Source: Mycobacterium sp. SMC-2 (lineage in GTDB: Bacteria > Actinomycetota > Actinomycetes > Mycobacteriales > Mycobacteriaceae). From it: a stretch of 64,000 bases of DNA. The stretch covers positions 4,650,001 through 4,714,000 of the forward strand of contig NZ_CP079863.1 of the NCBI RefSeq assembly GCF_025263485.1. The letters are read 5' to 3'. Of the stretch, positions 24,921 to 32,422 are shown in pieces. Under the pieces are notes generated by a model. It saw only the letters and a list, made by a program, of their open reading frames with translations. It was not told the origin of the DNA and did not search any database. The translations under genes and the position numbers were made by a program. How positions within the stretch are numbered: the stretch's first letter is position 1; each line of letters starts with the position of its first letter.

Positions 24921-25718
24921 TTACGTGAAGTCCGAACCACCGTCGACGTTGATGTTGGCCCCCGTCATGTAGGAGTTGCGCCGCGACGCGAGGAAGGCGA
25001 CCACGGGTCCGATCTCCTCCGGCAGGCCCGCCCGGGGCATGTGCGCCGGATGGCCAAAGTGCTTGGCAATCGCGTCCATTAGCGCGTAGGGATCGTCGCC
25101 GTCGACGCCCACCGACTTCGCCCAACCGACCAGGGACTCGGACGCGATGCTGCCGGGCGACACCACGTTGACCAAGATTTCGTCCTTGGCCAACAGCAGG
25201 GACAGGTTCTTGGAGACGCTCGTCAACATCGATTTGGCCGCCGTGTAGGCGGGCAGCATGACGCTTTGTCGCTGGGTCGAGTGCGCCGAGAAGTTGACTA
25301 TCCGCGCCCATGGCGCGCTGCGCAGCAGCGGAAGTGCCGCGCGGACGCAACGCACCATTCCCATCACGCCCTCTTCGACGGCTTGGCGCCACTGCTCGTC
25401 GGTCAGATCATCGAAGGTGCCCGCCGCGCCCGGCCCGACCGTATTGACAAGCACGTTCAGTTCGCCGCCCCATCGGCGGTCGAGTTCGGCGAATGCCTCG
25501 TCAACCTGCCCGGCATCGCCGATGTCCGCGACCAGTCCGAGGGCATCCGCGCTACCGCGCCCCGTCAAGTCCGCAACCGCGGAGTCGAGCGCGTCGCGGC
25601 TACGGCCGACCAACGCCACCCGGGCGCCCTCGTCGGCGAGGCAACGGGCGGCCGCCAACCCCATCCCACGACTACCGCCGACGACCACCGTTGCGGCATT
25701 GGCCAGGCCTAAATCCAT
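24921..25718 (-). CDS. Short-chain dehydrogenase/reductase
   Basis: NAD(P)-dependent SDR of 265 aa. The cofactor motif is GGSRGMG, the catalytic Ser lies in IVNFSAHST and the Tyr/Lys pair in PAYTAAKSM. The canonical NNAG reads VNTVG. It ends in the typical GANINVDGGSDFT. It is the first gene of a two-gene unit with the DapA-like lyase and is divergent from the TetR gene. Operator copy 4 lies 87 bp upstream, so it is the regulator's immediate target. Confidence 0.86.
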   Translation of the reverse strand: MDLGLANAATVVVGGSRGMGLAAARCLADEGARVALVGRSRDALDSAVADLTGRGSADALGLVADIGDAGQVDEAFAELDRRWGGELNVLVNTVGPGAAGTFDDLTDEQWRQAVEEGVMGMVRCVRAALPLLRSAPWARIVNFSAHSTQRQSVMLPAYTAAKSMLTSVSKNLSLLLAKDEILVNVVSPGSIASESLVGWAKSVGVDGDDPYALMDAIAKHFGHPAHMPRAGLPEEIGPVVAFLASRRNSYMTGANINVDGGSDFT

Positions 25719-25804
25719 GGCAATTCCCGTGGCTCATCGGGTGACTCGTTCAATGGCTTTAGCCCGGTCATTTTCGCCCGTCCAGCCGCTGTTACCAAAA
25801 AGCC

Positions 25805-25823
25805 TACGATAGGTATTACAGTA
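25805..25823. promoter_or_regulatory. 19-bp inverted-repeat operator, copy 4
   Basis: TACGATAGGTATTACAGTA, whose reverse complement begins with the invariant TACTGTAA. It lies between the divergent SDR and TetR genes, the usual place for a TetR autoregulatory operator. Confidence 0.68.
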
Positions 25824-25954
25824 GCAGATGGAAAAGCGCACGAAAGGCCGGTTGACGGTCATCGTCGAGCGGCGACACGCCTACGTGTGCGCAGGTGAGT
25901 TGGCACGGCTCCCCGACCGCATGCACAGGATACATCGCGATGGAGGTGCCCGTA

Positions 25955-26752
25955 GTGGCAAAGCAGGCTACCGCCGATAAGCGTCAACGACGCGAGCGCG
26001 GATCCATCAACCCCGATGACATTATCAGTGGCGCATTCGAACTCGCGGAGCAAGTGTCGATCGACAACCTGAGCATGCCGCTGCTGGGCAAACATCTCGG
26101 TGTCGGCGTCACCAGCATCTACTGGTACTTCCGCAAGAAAGACGACCTGCTCAACGCGATGACCGACCGTGCCTTGAGCAAGTATGTGTTCGCCACCCCC
26201 TACGTCGAGGCCAGTGACTGGCGCGAGACGTTGCGTAACCACGCGCGCCTGATGCGCAAGACGTTCATGGGCAACCCAATTCTGTGCGACCTGATCCTGA
26301 TTCGCGCCGCGCTCAGCCCGAGGGCGGCTCGGATGGGTGCCGAGGAGATGGAGAAGGCGATCGCCAACCTGGTCGAGGCCGGCCTGTCGCCCGAGGATGC
26401 CTTCGACACCTACTCGGCGGTTTCGGTGCACGTCCGCGGGTCGGTGGTGCTGCAGCGCCTCTACGAGAAGAACCAATCCTCCGATGAGGGTGCACGCGCG
26501 ATCGAGGACGCCGTCGCCATCGACCCCGAGAAGACCCCCCTGCTGGCTCAGGTGAGCCGGATCGGTCACCGCATCGGCGCCCCCGACGAAACCAACTTCG
26601 AGTACGGACTCGGCTGCATCCTCGACCACGCCAGCCGGTTGATCGAGGAGGGTAAGGGATCCAAAGGCGGCAAGGCGGCGCCGTCACGGCCACGCAAGGC
26701 GGCCAAGTCGCCCGGGTCGCGCGCGCGGACGAAGGCACCGCCCGCGCGCTAG
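25955..26752 (+). CDS. TetR-family transcriptional regulator, candidate master regulator
   Basis: A 265-aa DNA-binding protein. The N-terminal helix-turn-helix reads MPLLGKHLGVGVTSIYWYFRKK, followed by an all-helical ligand-binding domain and a Lys/Arg/Pro/Ala-rich tail of about 40 residues. GTG 25955 is chosen for the GGAGG eight bases upstream; ATG 25940 and earlier starts are open. It is divergent from the SDR gene across operator copy 4 and lies centrally among the five operator copies. It most likely represses the regulon until an acyl-CoA or ring intermediate binds. Confidence 0.85.
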   Translation: MAKQATADKRQRRERGSINPDDIISGAFELAEQVSIDNLSMPLLGKHLGVGVTSIYWYFRKKDDLLNAMTDRALSKYVFATPYVEASDWRETLRNHARLMRKTFMGNPILCDLILIRAALSPRAARMGAEEMEKAIANLVEAGLSPEDAFDTYSAVSVHVRGSVVLQRLYEKNQSSDEGARAIEDAVAIDPEKTPLLAQVSRIGHRIGAPDETNFEYGLGCILDHASRLIEEGKGSKGGKAAPSRPRKAAKSPGSRARTKAPPAR

Positions 26753-26771
26753 CCCGAGCCCAATCGACTTA

Positions 26772-27671
26772 TCACACTTCGGGTTCCGGGACGTCGAAGT
26801 ATTCGTCGCGGAGCCGAAACGCTTCCTTGGTCCCGTGCTGTGCGCGGGTCTTGACGAAGTTGAACTCGCCCGGCCCGAATTGCAGGTTAGTGCCGAACGC
26901 GTGGAAGAGATAGCTGGCGACTTCCTCACCCTGGTAGGCCTGGCTCTGTTCGACGAGACGGAACGCCTCCTTGGCGATGACCACTCCGTCGGCGGGCATC
27001 TTCGCCGCCTTCTCGGCCCAGTACCGCGCCCGCGCTGAGACGGCGGCGGAATCGCATGTATCGGTGAAGATTCCGAGATGTTCGACCTCGCCCGCCTCGA
27101 TGACGTCGCCGGTCAGCAGCAGGCGCCGCGCCAGCACCGGACCCAGCCGGTGGAAGAACATGTGCAGGCTGCCGAGCGCGGGGCCGAGGAACCGGGTCGC
27201 CGGCATGCCGATCCTCGTGTCGCGCGCGATCACGGAGATGTCGGTCATCAACGCCATCTCGAAGCCACCGCCGAGCGCATAGCCGGCGATCTCACCCACC
27301 GTGACCTTGGGAAAGCCCATGAAGTTGTGGTAGAAGCCAAAAGACTTGCGATCCACGGTGAGTCGCCGGCGCTGACTGGGGCGGCGCTTGGCCCGTGCGT
27401 CGTCGCCGTCGGCCTGGCTTTGCTTGCCGTACCAGCCGTACGCGTTGTTCATGTCGGCCCCGGTGGAGAAGACGCCGCCGGCCCCCCGCAACAACACCAC
27501 CGTCAGGTCGTCGTCGTCGGCCACCCGGTCGAGACAGCGGGCGACGGCCTCGCGCATCGCGGCGTCGTAGGAGTTGCGTTGCGACGGATTGTTCAGCGTG
27601 ATCGTGGCGATGCGACGGTCGCGGTCGATCTCGAACAGCACGCGATCGTCCGAGGAGTTCGGGGCAGTCAT
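26772..27671 (-). CDS. Enoyl-CoA hydratase/isomerase family protein (crotonase)
   Basis: Crotonase-fold protein, 299 aa. It has RIATITLNNPSQRNSYD, GGVFSTGADMN (oxyanion loop) and IAGYALGGGFEMALMTDISV, where Glu after GGGF is in place. An Arg/Lys-rich insertion (AKRRPSQRRRLTVDRK) near residues 93-110 is unusual for the family. The start overlaps the upstream thioesterase stop (ATGA). The frame ends just after the TetR gene, on the opposite strand. Hydration or hydrolysis of an acyl-CoA intermediate is expected. Confidence 0.86.
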   Translation of the reverse strand: MTAPNSSDDRVLFEIDRDRRIATITLNNPSQRNSYDAAMREAVARCLDRVADDDDLTVVLLRGAGGVFSTGADMNNAYGWYGKQSQADGDDARAKRRPSQRRRLTVDRKSFGFYHNFMGFPKVTVGEIAGYALGGGFEMALMTDISVIARDTRIGMPATRFLGPALGSLHMFFHRLGPVLARRLLLTGDVIEAGEVEHLGIFTDTCDSAAVSARARYWAEKAAKMPADGVVIAKEAFRLVEQSQAYQGEEVASYLFHAFGTNLQFGPGEFNFVKTRAQHGTKEAFRLRDEYFDVPEPEV

Positions 27672-28375
27672 GTATCGGACTCCTTTCGGCGCCTGCCGAA
27701 TTGAAACCCGGCCAGCTTTTCGGGCGGTGACGCCAACGTGTTCACCTCACCGGTGCACAGCACTTCGTCGTCGAGCAGCAGCCGCGCCGTCGATGCGATG
27801 CCGCGTTCGATCTCCGAACGGGCGATGTCGAATCGCAGCTCGGTCAACACCGGCGTCGGTCGGCGGAACGTCACGACCAGGGACCGCGTCTTGCCGGACA
27901 GGCCAGTGACGCAGTTATGGTGCTGGATGACGCAGTCGAAGAAGACGCCCAGAAAGCCACCGTGCACCAATCCCGGTGGGCCCTCGTAGAGCAGGGGGAA
28001 GTCGACCCGGCCGGTTGCTTTGTCGGCATCGAGGTGGTCGAACCGATACTCCGGAAAGCACGGGTTGTAGGCGCCGATATCGGTCGCGTGGTTGAGATAG
28101 ACGCGCCGGGGATCGTCGGCGACTTCGCCGATGCGCGGCGCAGTGTCCACCGGGGCCGCGGTGGACAGTTCGCGCTCCCATTCCGCAAACTTCGCCACCA
28201 TGGTGTCGACCGTCGGATGCGGATGTTCGAGTGAAAGCAGCAGCGAGCTCAGGCGCCGCATGGCACCGGCGGCGGCCACGGTCTGGGCGAGGGGCTGTTC
28301 GCCGAATCTGGCATCGCCGGTGCGCGTCGACTCGGGTGCGGCCCGCCCGTCCGCTCGCCCCTCCTGCAAGGCCAT
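27668..28375 (-). CDS. Hotdog-fold thioesterase family protein
   Basis: A 235-aa protein with a C-terminal hotdog domain. The central helix motif is PPGLVHGGFLGVFFDCVIQHHN, preceded by RVDFPLLYEG and followed by SLVVTFRRPTPVLTEL. About 90 residues precede the domain. It probably hydrolyses or binds acyl-CoA. It leads the two-gene leftward unit with the crotonase at 26772, divergent from the crotonase at 28507 and sharing operator copy 5. Confidence 0.78.
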   Translation of the reverse strand: MALQEGRADGRAAPESTRTGDARFGEQPLAQTVAAAGAMRRLSSLLLSLEHPHPTVDTMVAKFAEWERELSTAAPVDTAPRIGEVADDPRRVYLNHATDIGAYNPCFPEYRFDHLDADKATGRVDFPLLYEGPPGLVHGGFLGVFFDCVIQHHNCVTGLSGKTRSLVVTFRRPTPVLTELRFDIARSEIERGIASTARLLLDDEVLCTGEVNTLASPPEKLAGFQFGRRRKESDT

Positions 28376-28463
28376 GCTTCTCTCTTTTCGCTTGGGTTCC
28401 GGCCCGGCTATTTCCGGCGGCAGCGTACCCTGCTAACTTATACAGCGTATCAATCGTATTGCC

Positions 28464-28482
28464 TACTGTATGGGTAACCGTA
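28464..28482. promoter_or_regulatory. 19-bp inverted-repeat operator, copy 5
   Basis: TACTGTATGGGTAACCGTA, 24 bp before the rightward crotonase start and about 90 bp from the leftward thioesterase start. A related AT-rich stretch at 28439-28459 may be a weaker second site but does not keep the 19-bp spacing. Confidence 0.68.
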
Positions 28483-28506
28483 TCGGCAGAAAGGCCGGAT
28501 TAGACG

Positions 28507-29319
28507 GTGAGTCAGGAGGCCGACGCGGCCGGTGCCGAGGGTGCGGTGGCAGTGCGCCGGGACGGCGCGGTGTTGCGGATAACGCTCGATCGCCCGTCGC
28601 GGCGTAACTCGTTGAGCGAGCCGATGATTGGGACCTTGGTCGAGACCTTGACCGATGCCGGAGCCGACGATTCGTTACGCGCCGTCCACATCCGCGGCGG
28701 CGACGACTTCTGCGCCGGAGTGGACTGGGTGGCCAGCAACGACCGGCGGCGGCCCCGCACCGGCGACCTGGTGCGGCGGATCCCCCACGCCGCTCACCGC
28801 GTGATCGAGCTTGTCGCGAGCATCCAGCTGCCGGTGCTCTGCACGGTGCGGGGATGGGCCGCGGGCTTCGGCTGCAACCTCGCGCTGGCGGCCGACTTCA
28901 CCGTCGCCGCCGCCGACGCGGTGTTCTGGGAGCCCTTCGTGGATCGCGGTTTCAGCCCCGATTCGGGCGCCACCTGGCTGCTGCCCCGGCTGGTAGGCCT
29001 GGCACGGGCCAGGCGAATGCTGCTGCTGGGCGAGAAGGTCAGCGCGGTGGATGCGGCCGACTGGGGATTGATTCACCAGGCGGTGAGCCCCGCCGAACTC
29101 GACGATGTCACCGAAGAGTTGTTGCAGCGGCTGGCCTCGGGGCCGACGACGGCGATCGGGCTGGCCAAGCAGGCCCTGAGCTTCGGCCAGGACACGACGC
29201 TGAGCCAGTCCATGAACCAGGAGTTGTTTAACCTCGAACTGTCTTGCCGGACAGCCGATTTCAAGGAGGGCCTGGAGGCCTTCCGGCAGCGACGAGCACC
29301 GAAATTCCAGGGCCGATGA
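28507..29319 (+). CDS. Enoyl-CoA hydratase/isomerase family protein (crotonase)
   Basis: Crotonase-fold protein, 270 aa. It shows LRITLDRPSRRNSLSE, GDDFCAGVDW (oxyanion) and RGWAAGFGCNLALAADFTV; Asn and Leu stand where hydratases carry the first catalytic Glu. The GTG start has no strong ribosome site (AGAAAGG lies about 12 bases upstream). It is the first gene of a six-gene rightward operon: three crotonases, then three ligases. Confidence 0.85.
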   Translation: MSQEADAAGAEGAVAVRRDGAVLRITLDRPSRRNSLSEPMIGTLVETLTDAGADDSLRAVHIRGGDDFCAGVDWVASNDRRRPRTGDLVRRIPHAAHRVIELVASIQLPVLCTVRGWAAGFGCNLALAADFTVAAADAVFWEPFVDRGFSPDSGATWLLPRLVGLARARRMLLLGEKVSAVDAADWGLIHQAVSPAELDDVTEELLQRLASGPTTAIGLAKQALSFGQDTTLSQSMNQELFNLELSCRTADFKEGLEAFRQRRAPKFQGR

Positions 29320-29328
29320 GGGAGCAGG

Positions 29329-30141
29329 ATGCCTACTGACTCGTTCGACACCATCAACTACGACGTCGACGGGCATACCGCCACCATCACGCTGAACCGT
29401 CCGGACGCCCTCAATGCGCTCAGCCCGCACATGATCACCGAACTGCGGGCCGCCTACGTGGAGGCCGAAAACGATGACAAGGTGTGGCTGACGATCGTGA
29501 CCGGCACCGGTCGCGCGTTCTGCACCGGTGCCGACGTCAAGGCCATCCCCGAAGACGGCAAGGTGATCTACGAGCGCCCGTACCTGTCGACCTACGACCA
29601 ATGGGAGGCGCCGCAGGAGGGCACTCCGCCGTTTCGCACGGCCGCCAAGCCGGTGCTCGCCGCGGTCAACGGGTTATGCTGCGGCGCCGGCATGGACTGG
29701 GTCACCACCTCGGACATCGTGATCGCCTCGGAGCAAGCCACTTTCTTCGATCCTCATGTGAGCATCGGGCTGGTGGCCGGACGCGAGATGGTGCGGGTGT
29801 CGCGCGTGCTGCCCCGCTCCATTGCCCTGCGCATGGCGTTGATGGGCAAGCACGAGCGGATGAGCGCGGGGCGCGCCTACGAACTCGGTTTGATCAGCGA
29901 AATCGTCGAGCACGACCGGCTCCTCGAGCGGGCCCACGAGATTGCCGACGTCGTCAACTCCAATGCGCCGCTGGCGGTTCGGGGAACTCGGCTGGCCATC
30001 ATCAAGGGCCTCAACGTGCCGCTGCACGAAGCCGAGATCATGGCCGAGACGTTCCGCGAGCGTGTATTGCGCACCGAGGACGCGGCGGAAGGGCCCAAGG
30101 CCTTCGTGGAGAAACGCAAGCCGGATTGGCAATGCCGATGA
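29329..30141 (+). CDS. Enoyl-CoA hydratase/isomerase family protein (crotonase)
   Basis: Crotonase-fold protein, 270 aa. Motifs are ATITLNRPDALNALS, GTGRAFCTGADVKA and NGLCCGAGMDWVTTSDIVIA. The position after GAGM is Asp rather than Glu. A GGGAGCAGG precedes the ATG. It overlaps the next crotonase by four bases (ATGA). The two share the ATFFD-x-HVS segment and look like a tandem duplication that has since diverged. Confidence 0.86.
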   Translation: MPTDSFDTINYDVDGHTATITLNRPDALNALSPHMITELRAAYVEAENDDKVWLTIVTGTGRAFCTGADVKAIPEDGKVIYERPYLSTYDQWEAPQEGTPPFRTAAKPVLAAVNGLCCGAGMDWVTTSDIVIASEQATFFDPHVSIGLVAGREMVRVSRVLPRSIALRMALMGKHERMSAGRAYELGLISEIVEHDRLLERAHEIADVVNSNAPLAVRGTRLAIIKGLNVPLHEAEIMAETFRERVLRTEDAAEGPKAFVEKRKPDWQCR

Positions 30142-30932
30142 CGTTCGAGACCATCCTGCTCGAAGTCGATCAGACCGACCGGGTCGCGACCATCACGCTG
30201 AACCGGCCCGCGCAGTTGAACGCGTTCAACCGCACCATGTGTGAGGAGATGGCCCGCGCCTGGCGCACGGTCAAACTCGACGAATCGGTGAACGCGGTCG
30301 TGCTGCGGGCGGCCGGTGACCGCGCGTTCAGCGCCGGGCTGGACGTCAAGACGCCGTACGGCCAGCCCGAAAACATCTGGAACCACGAGGATCCCGGCGA
30401 GGCGCTCAGCCCCAAATGGCAGAAGATGTGGAAGCCGGTCGTGTGCGCGGTTCAGGGCATGTGCACCGCGGGCGCGTTCTACTTCGTCAACGAATCGGAC
30501 GTGGTCATCTGCTCGGAGGACGCCACGTTCTTCGACTCGCACGTCTCGGCCGGCCTGGTCTGCGCCTTGGAGCCGATCGGCCTGATGAGGCGCATCGGCC
30601 TCGGAGAGACGCTGCGCATCGCCCTGATGGGCAACGACGAGCGGGTCGGCGCCGGCACCGCGCTACGGATCGGTTTGGTCTCGGAAGTGGTCCCCGCCGA
30701 GCAGCTCTGGGATCGTGCGCACGAGATCGCCGCAACGATCGCCGCGAAGCCACCGAGCGCGACTCAGGGCACGGTGAAGGCGATTTGGGAGTCGCTCGAC
30801 AAGCCGTATCGCGCGGCCATGGAGCAGGGGCTGATCTACACCCGGCTGGGCAATCCGATCGGCACGGCGGAACTTGCGGCCCAGCAGGATTCCGGCGGCA
30901 AAAGCACCCCGCACACTCCGAAGACCCGTTGA
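30138..30932 (+). CDS. Enoyl-CoA hydratase/isomerase family protein (crotonase)
   Basis: Crotonase-fold protein, 264 aa. Motifs are VATITLNRPAQLNAFN, GDRAFSAGLDVKT and QGMCTAGAFYFVNESDVVIC. The glycine loop reads TAGAF instead of GGG or GAG, and the first catalytic Glu is missing. The ATG at 30138 overlaps the previous stop (ATGA); an ATG two codons earlier is possible. Its TGA overlaps the ligase ATG that follows (TGATG). Confidence 0.86.
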   Translation: MTFETILLEVDQTDRVATITLNRPAQLNAFNRTMCEEMARAWRTVKLDESVNAVVLRAAGDRAFSAGLDVKTPYGQPENIWNHEDPGEALSPKWQKMWKPVVCAVQGMCTAGAFYFVNESDVVICSEDATFFDSHVSAGLVCALEPIGLMRRIGLGETLRIALMGNDERVGAGTALRIGLVSEVVPAEQLWDRAHEIAATIAAKPPSATQGTVKAIWESLDKPYRAAMEQGLIYTRLGNPIGTAELAAQQDSGGKSTPHTPKTR

Positions 30933-32422
30933 TGCCCCCGCACCCGCTCAGCCAACGCATCGCCGAGGTCCTCGACCTGCAGCCGGACGCGCACGCCATC
31001 GAATATGAGGGCAAATGGATCTCGTGGGCCGGGGTCAGCGCCATGGCACAGCGCGTCGCCGGCCTGGTCGCCGAGCACGGACCCGGCGTCGGGATGCTGC
31101 TGCGCAACCGGCCCGGTCACGTCGCGGCCTTCCTGGGGGTGCTGCTGGGCGGCGGCACCGTCGTCGTCATCAACCCGTCGCGCGGCGACGAGCGCACCAG
31201 GGCCGACGTCGCCGGCCTGCGGCTGCCGCTGATCATCGGGGAACAGGACGATCTGACGACACTGCTGCCGCCGGCGACCGATGCGACCACAGTGGCGATC
31301 TCGGGCCGATTGGAGGACGCCCAGACCGGTTGCTCGGCGAGTCATCCGGTGCCGGAGACCGGCCCGCGGACCGGCGTCGCGGTACGCATGTTGACCAGCG
31401 GTACGACGGGCCCGCCCAAACGGATCGACCTCGGCTACGACATGCTGGCGCGCAGCGTGATGGGCGCCGAGCCTGAGCGCGCCCCGGCCCCCACCGAGCT
31501 ACGGCGCGGCGTCGCGATCGTCAACTCGCCGCTGGTGCACATCGGCGGCGTGTTCCGCGTGCTGCAATGCATCGCCGAGGCAAGACCCTTCGCGCTCCTC
31601 GAGCGTTTTGAGCTGAACGCCTGGGCCGACGCGGTGCGCAGGCACCGCCCGCGCACGGTATCGCTGGTACCCGCCGCCCTGCGGACGGTGTTGCACTCCG
31701 ACCTACCGAGGGCCGATCTGGAGAGCATCCGCGCGGTCACCTGCGGCACGGCCCCGCTGACGGCCGACGACGCCGACGCCTTCACCGACAAGTACGGTAT
31801 CCCGGTCCTGACCTCCTACGCGGCAACGGAATTCGGGGGCGGCGTGGCGGGCTGGACACTGCCCGACTACCAGCGATACTGGGCGGCCAAACGGGGTAGC
31901 GTCGGCCGCGCCAACCCCGGTGCGCAGCTGCGGGTGGTCGGGGACGACGGCGCGCCGCTCGGGCCCGACCAGGTCGGTTTGCTCGAAGTCAAGCCGGGCC
32001 AGCTGGGGCCGTCGGCTCGGTGGATGCGGACCACGGATATGGCGCGCATCGACGCCGACGGCTTCGTCTGGATCGTCGGGCGGGCCGACCAGGCGATCAT
32101 CCGCGGTGGGTTCAAGGTGATGCCCGACGACGTACGCACCGCCCTGGAGAGCCACCCCGCGGTTGCCGGCGCGGCGGTGGTCGGCCGGTCCGACCAGCGC
32201 CTCGGCGCGACGCCGGTCGCCGTGGTGGAACTGCGCGAGCGCGCCTCCGTCGAATCCGACACTCTGATGGAATATCTGCGAACACGGCTGGCGCGCTACG
32301 AGATTCCCACCGAGATCGTGATCGTGGGCGCCATCCCGCGGACACCGTCGGGCAAGGCCGACCTCGGCGCGGTCCAGCGCTACTTCAGCGCGCCCGCCGC
32401 CCACAGCGACCATGCGCGGTGA
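30932..32422 (+). CDS. Class I adenylate-forming acyl-CoA ligase (ligase 1 of 3)
   Basis: Acyl-CoA ligase of 496 aa. The phosphate loop LTSGTTGPPKRIDLGY carries Arg-Ile after the Lys where Gly-Val is usual. The A5 region reads SYAATEFGG, followed by TTDMARIDADGFVWIVGRAD and the catalytic Lys in TPSGKADLG. The fold is shorter in the N-domain than FadD19-like ligases. It is coupled by overlap to both neighbours (TGATG upstream, 11 bp downstream). The substrate is unknown. Confidence 0.86.
   Translation: MPPHPLSQRIAEVLDLQPDAHAIEYEGKWISWAGVSAMAQRVAGLVAEHGPGVGMLLRNRPGHVAAFLGVLLGGGTVVVINPSRGDERTRADVAGLRLPLIIGEQDDLTTLLPPATDATTVAISGRLEDAQTGCSASHPVPETGPRTGVAVRMLTSGTTGPPKRIDLGYDMLARSVMGAEPERAPAPTELRRGVAIVNSPLVHIGGVFRVLQCIAEARPFALLERFELNAWADAVRRHRPRTVSLVPAALRTVLHSDLPRADLESIRAVTCGTAPLTADDADAFTDKYGIPVLTSYAATEFGGGVAGWTLPDYQRYWAAKRGSVGRANPGAQLRVVGDDGAPLGPDQVGLLEVKPGQLGPSARWMRTTDMARIDADGFVWIVGRADQAIIRGGFKVMPDDVRTALESHPAVAGAAVVGRSDQRLGATPVAVVELRERASVESDTLMEYLRTRLARYEIPTEIVIVGAIPRTPSGKADLGAVQRYFSAPAAHSDHAR

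Noticed and set aside
28439..28459. Possible second TACTGTAW-like site beside operator copy 5
   Set aside because: The TAC and GTA ends are 18 bp apart instead of 19 and the half-site is not kept. It may simply be an AT-rich promoter.
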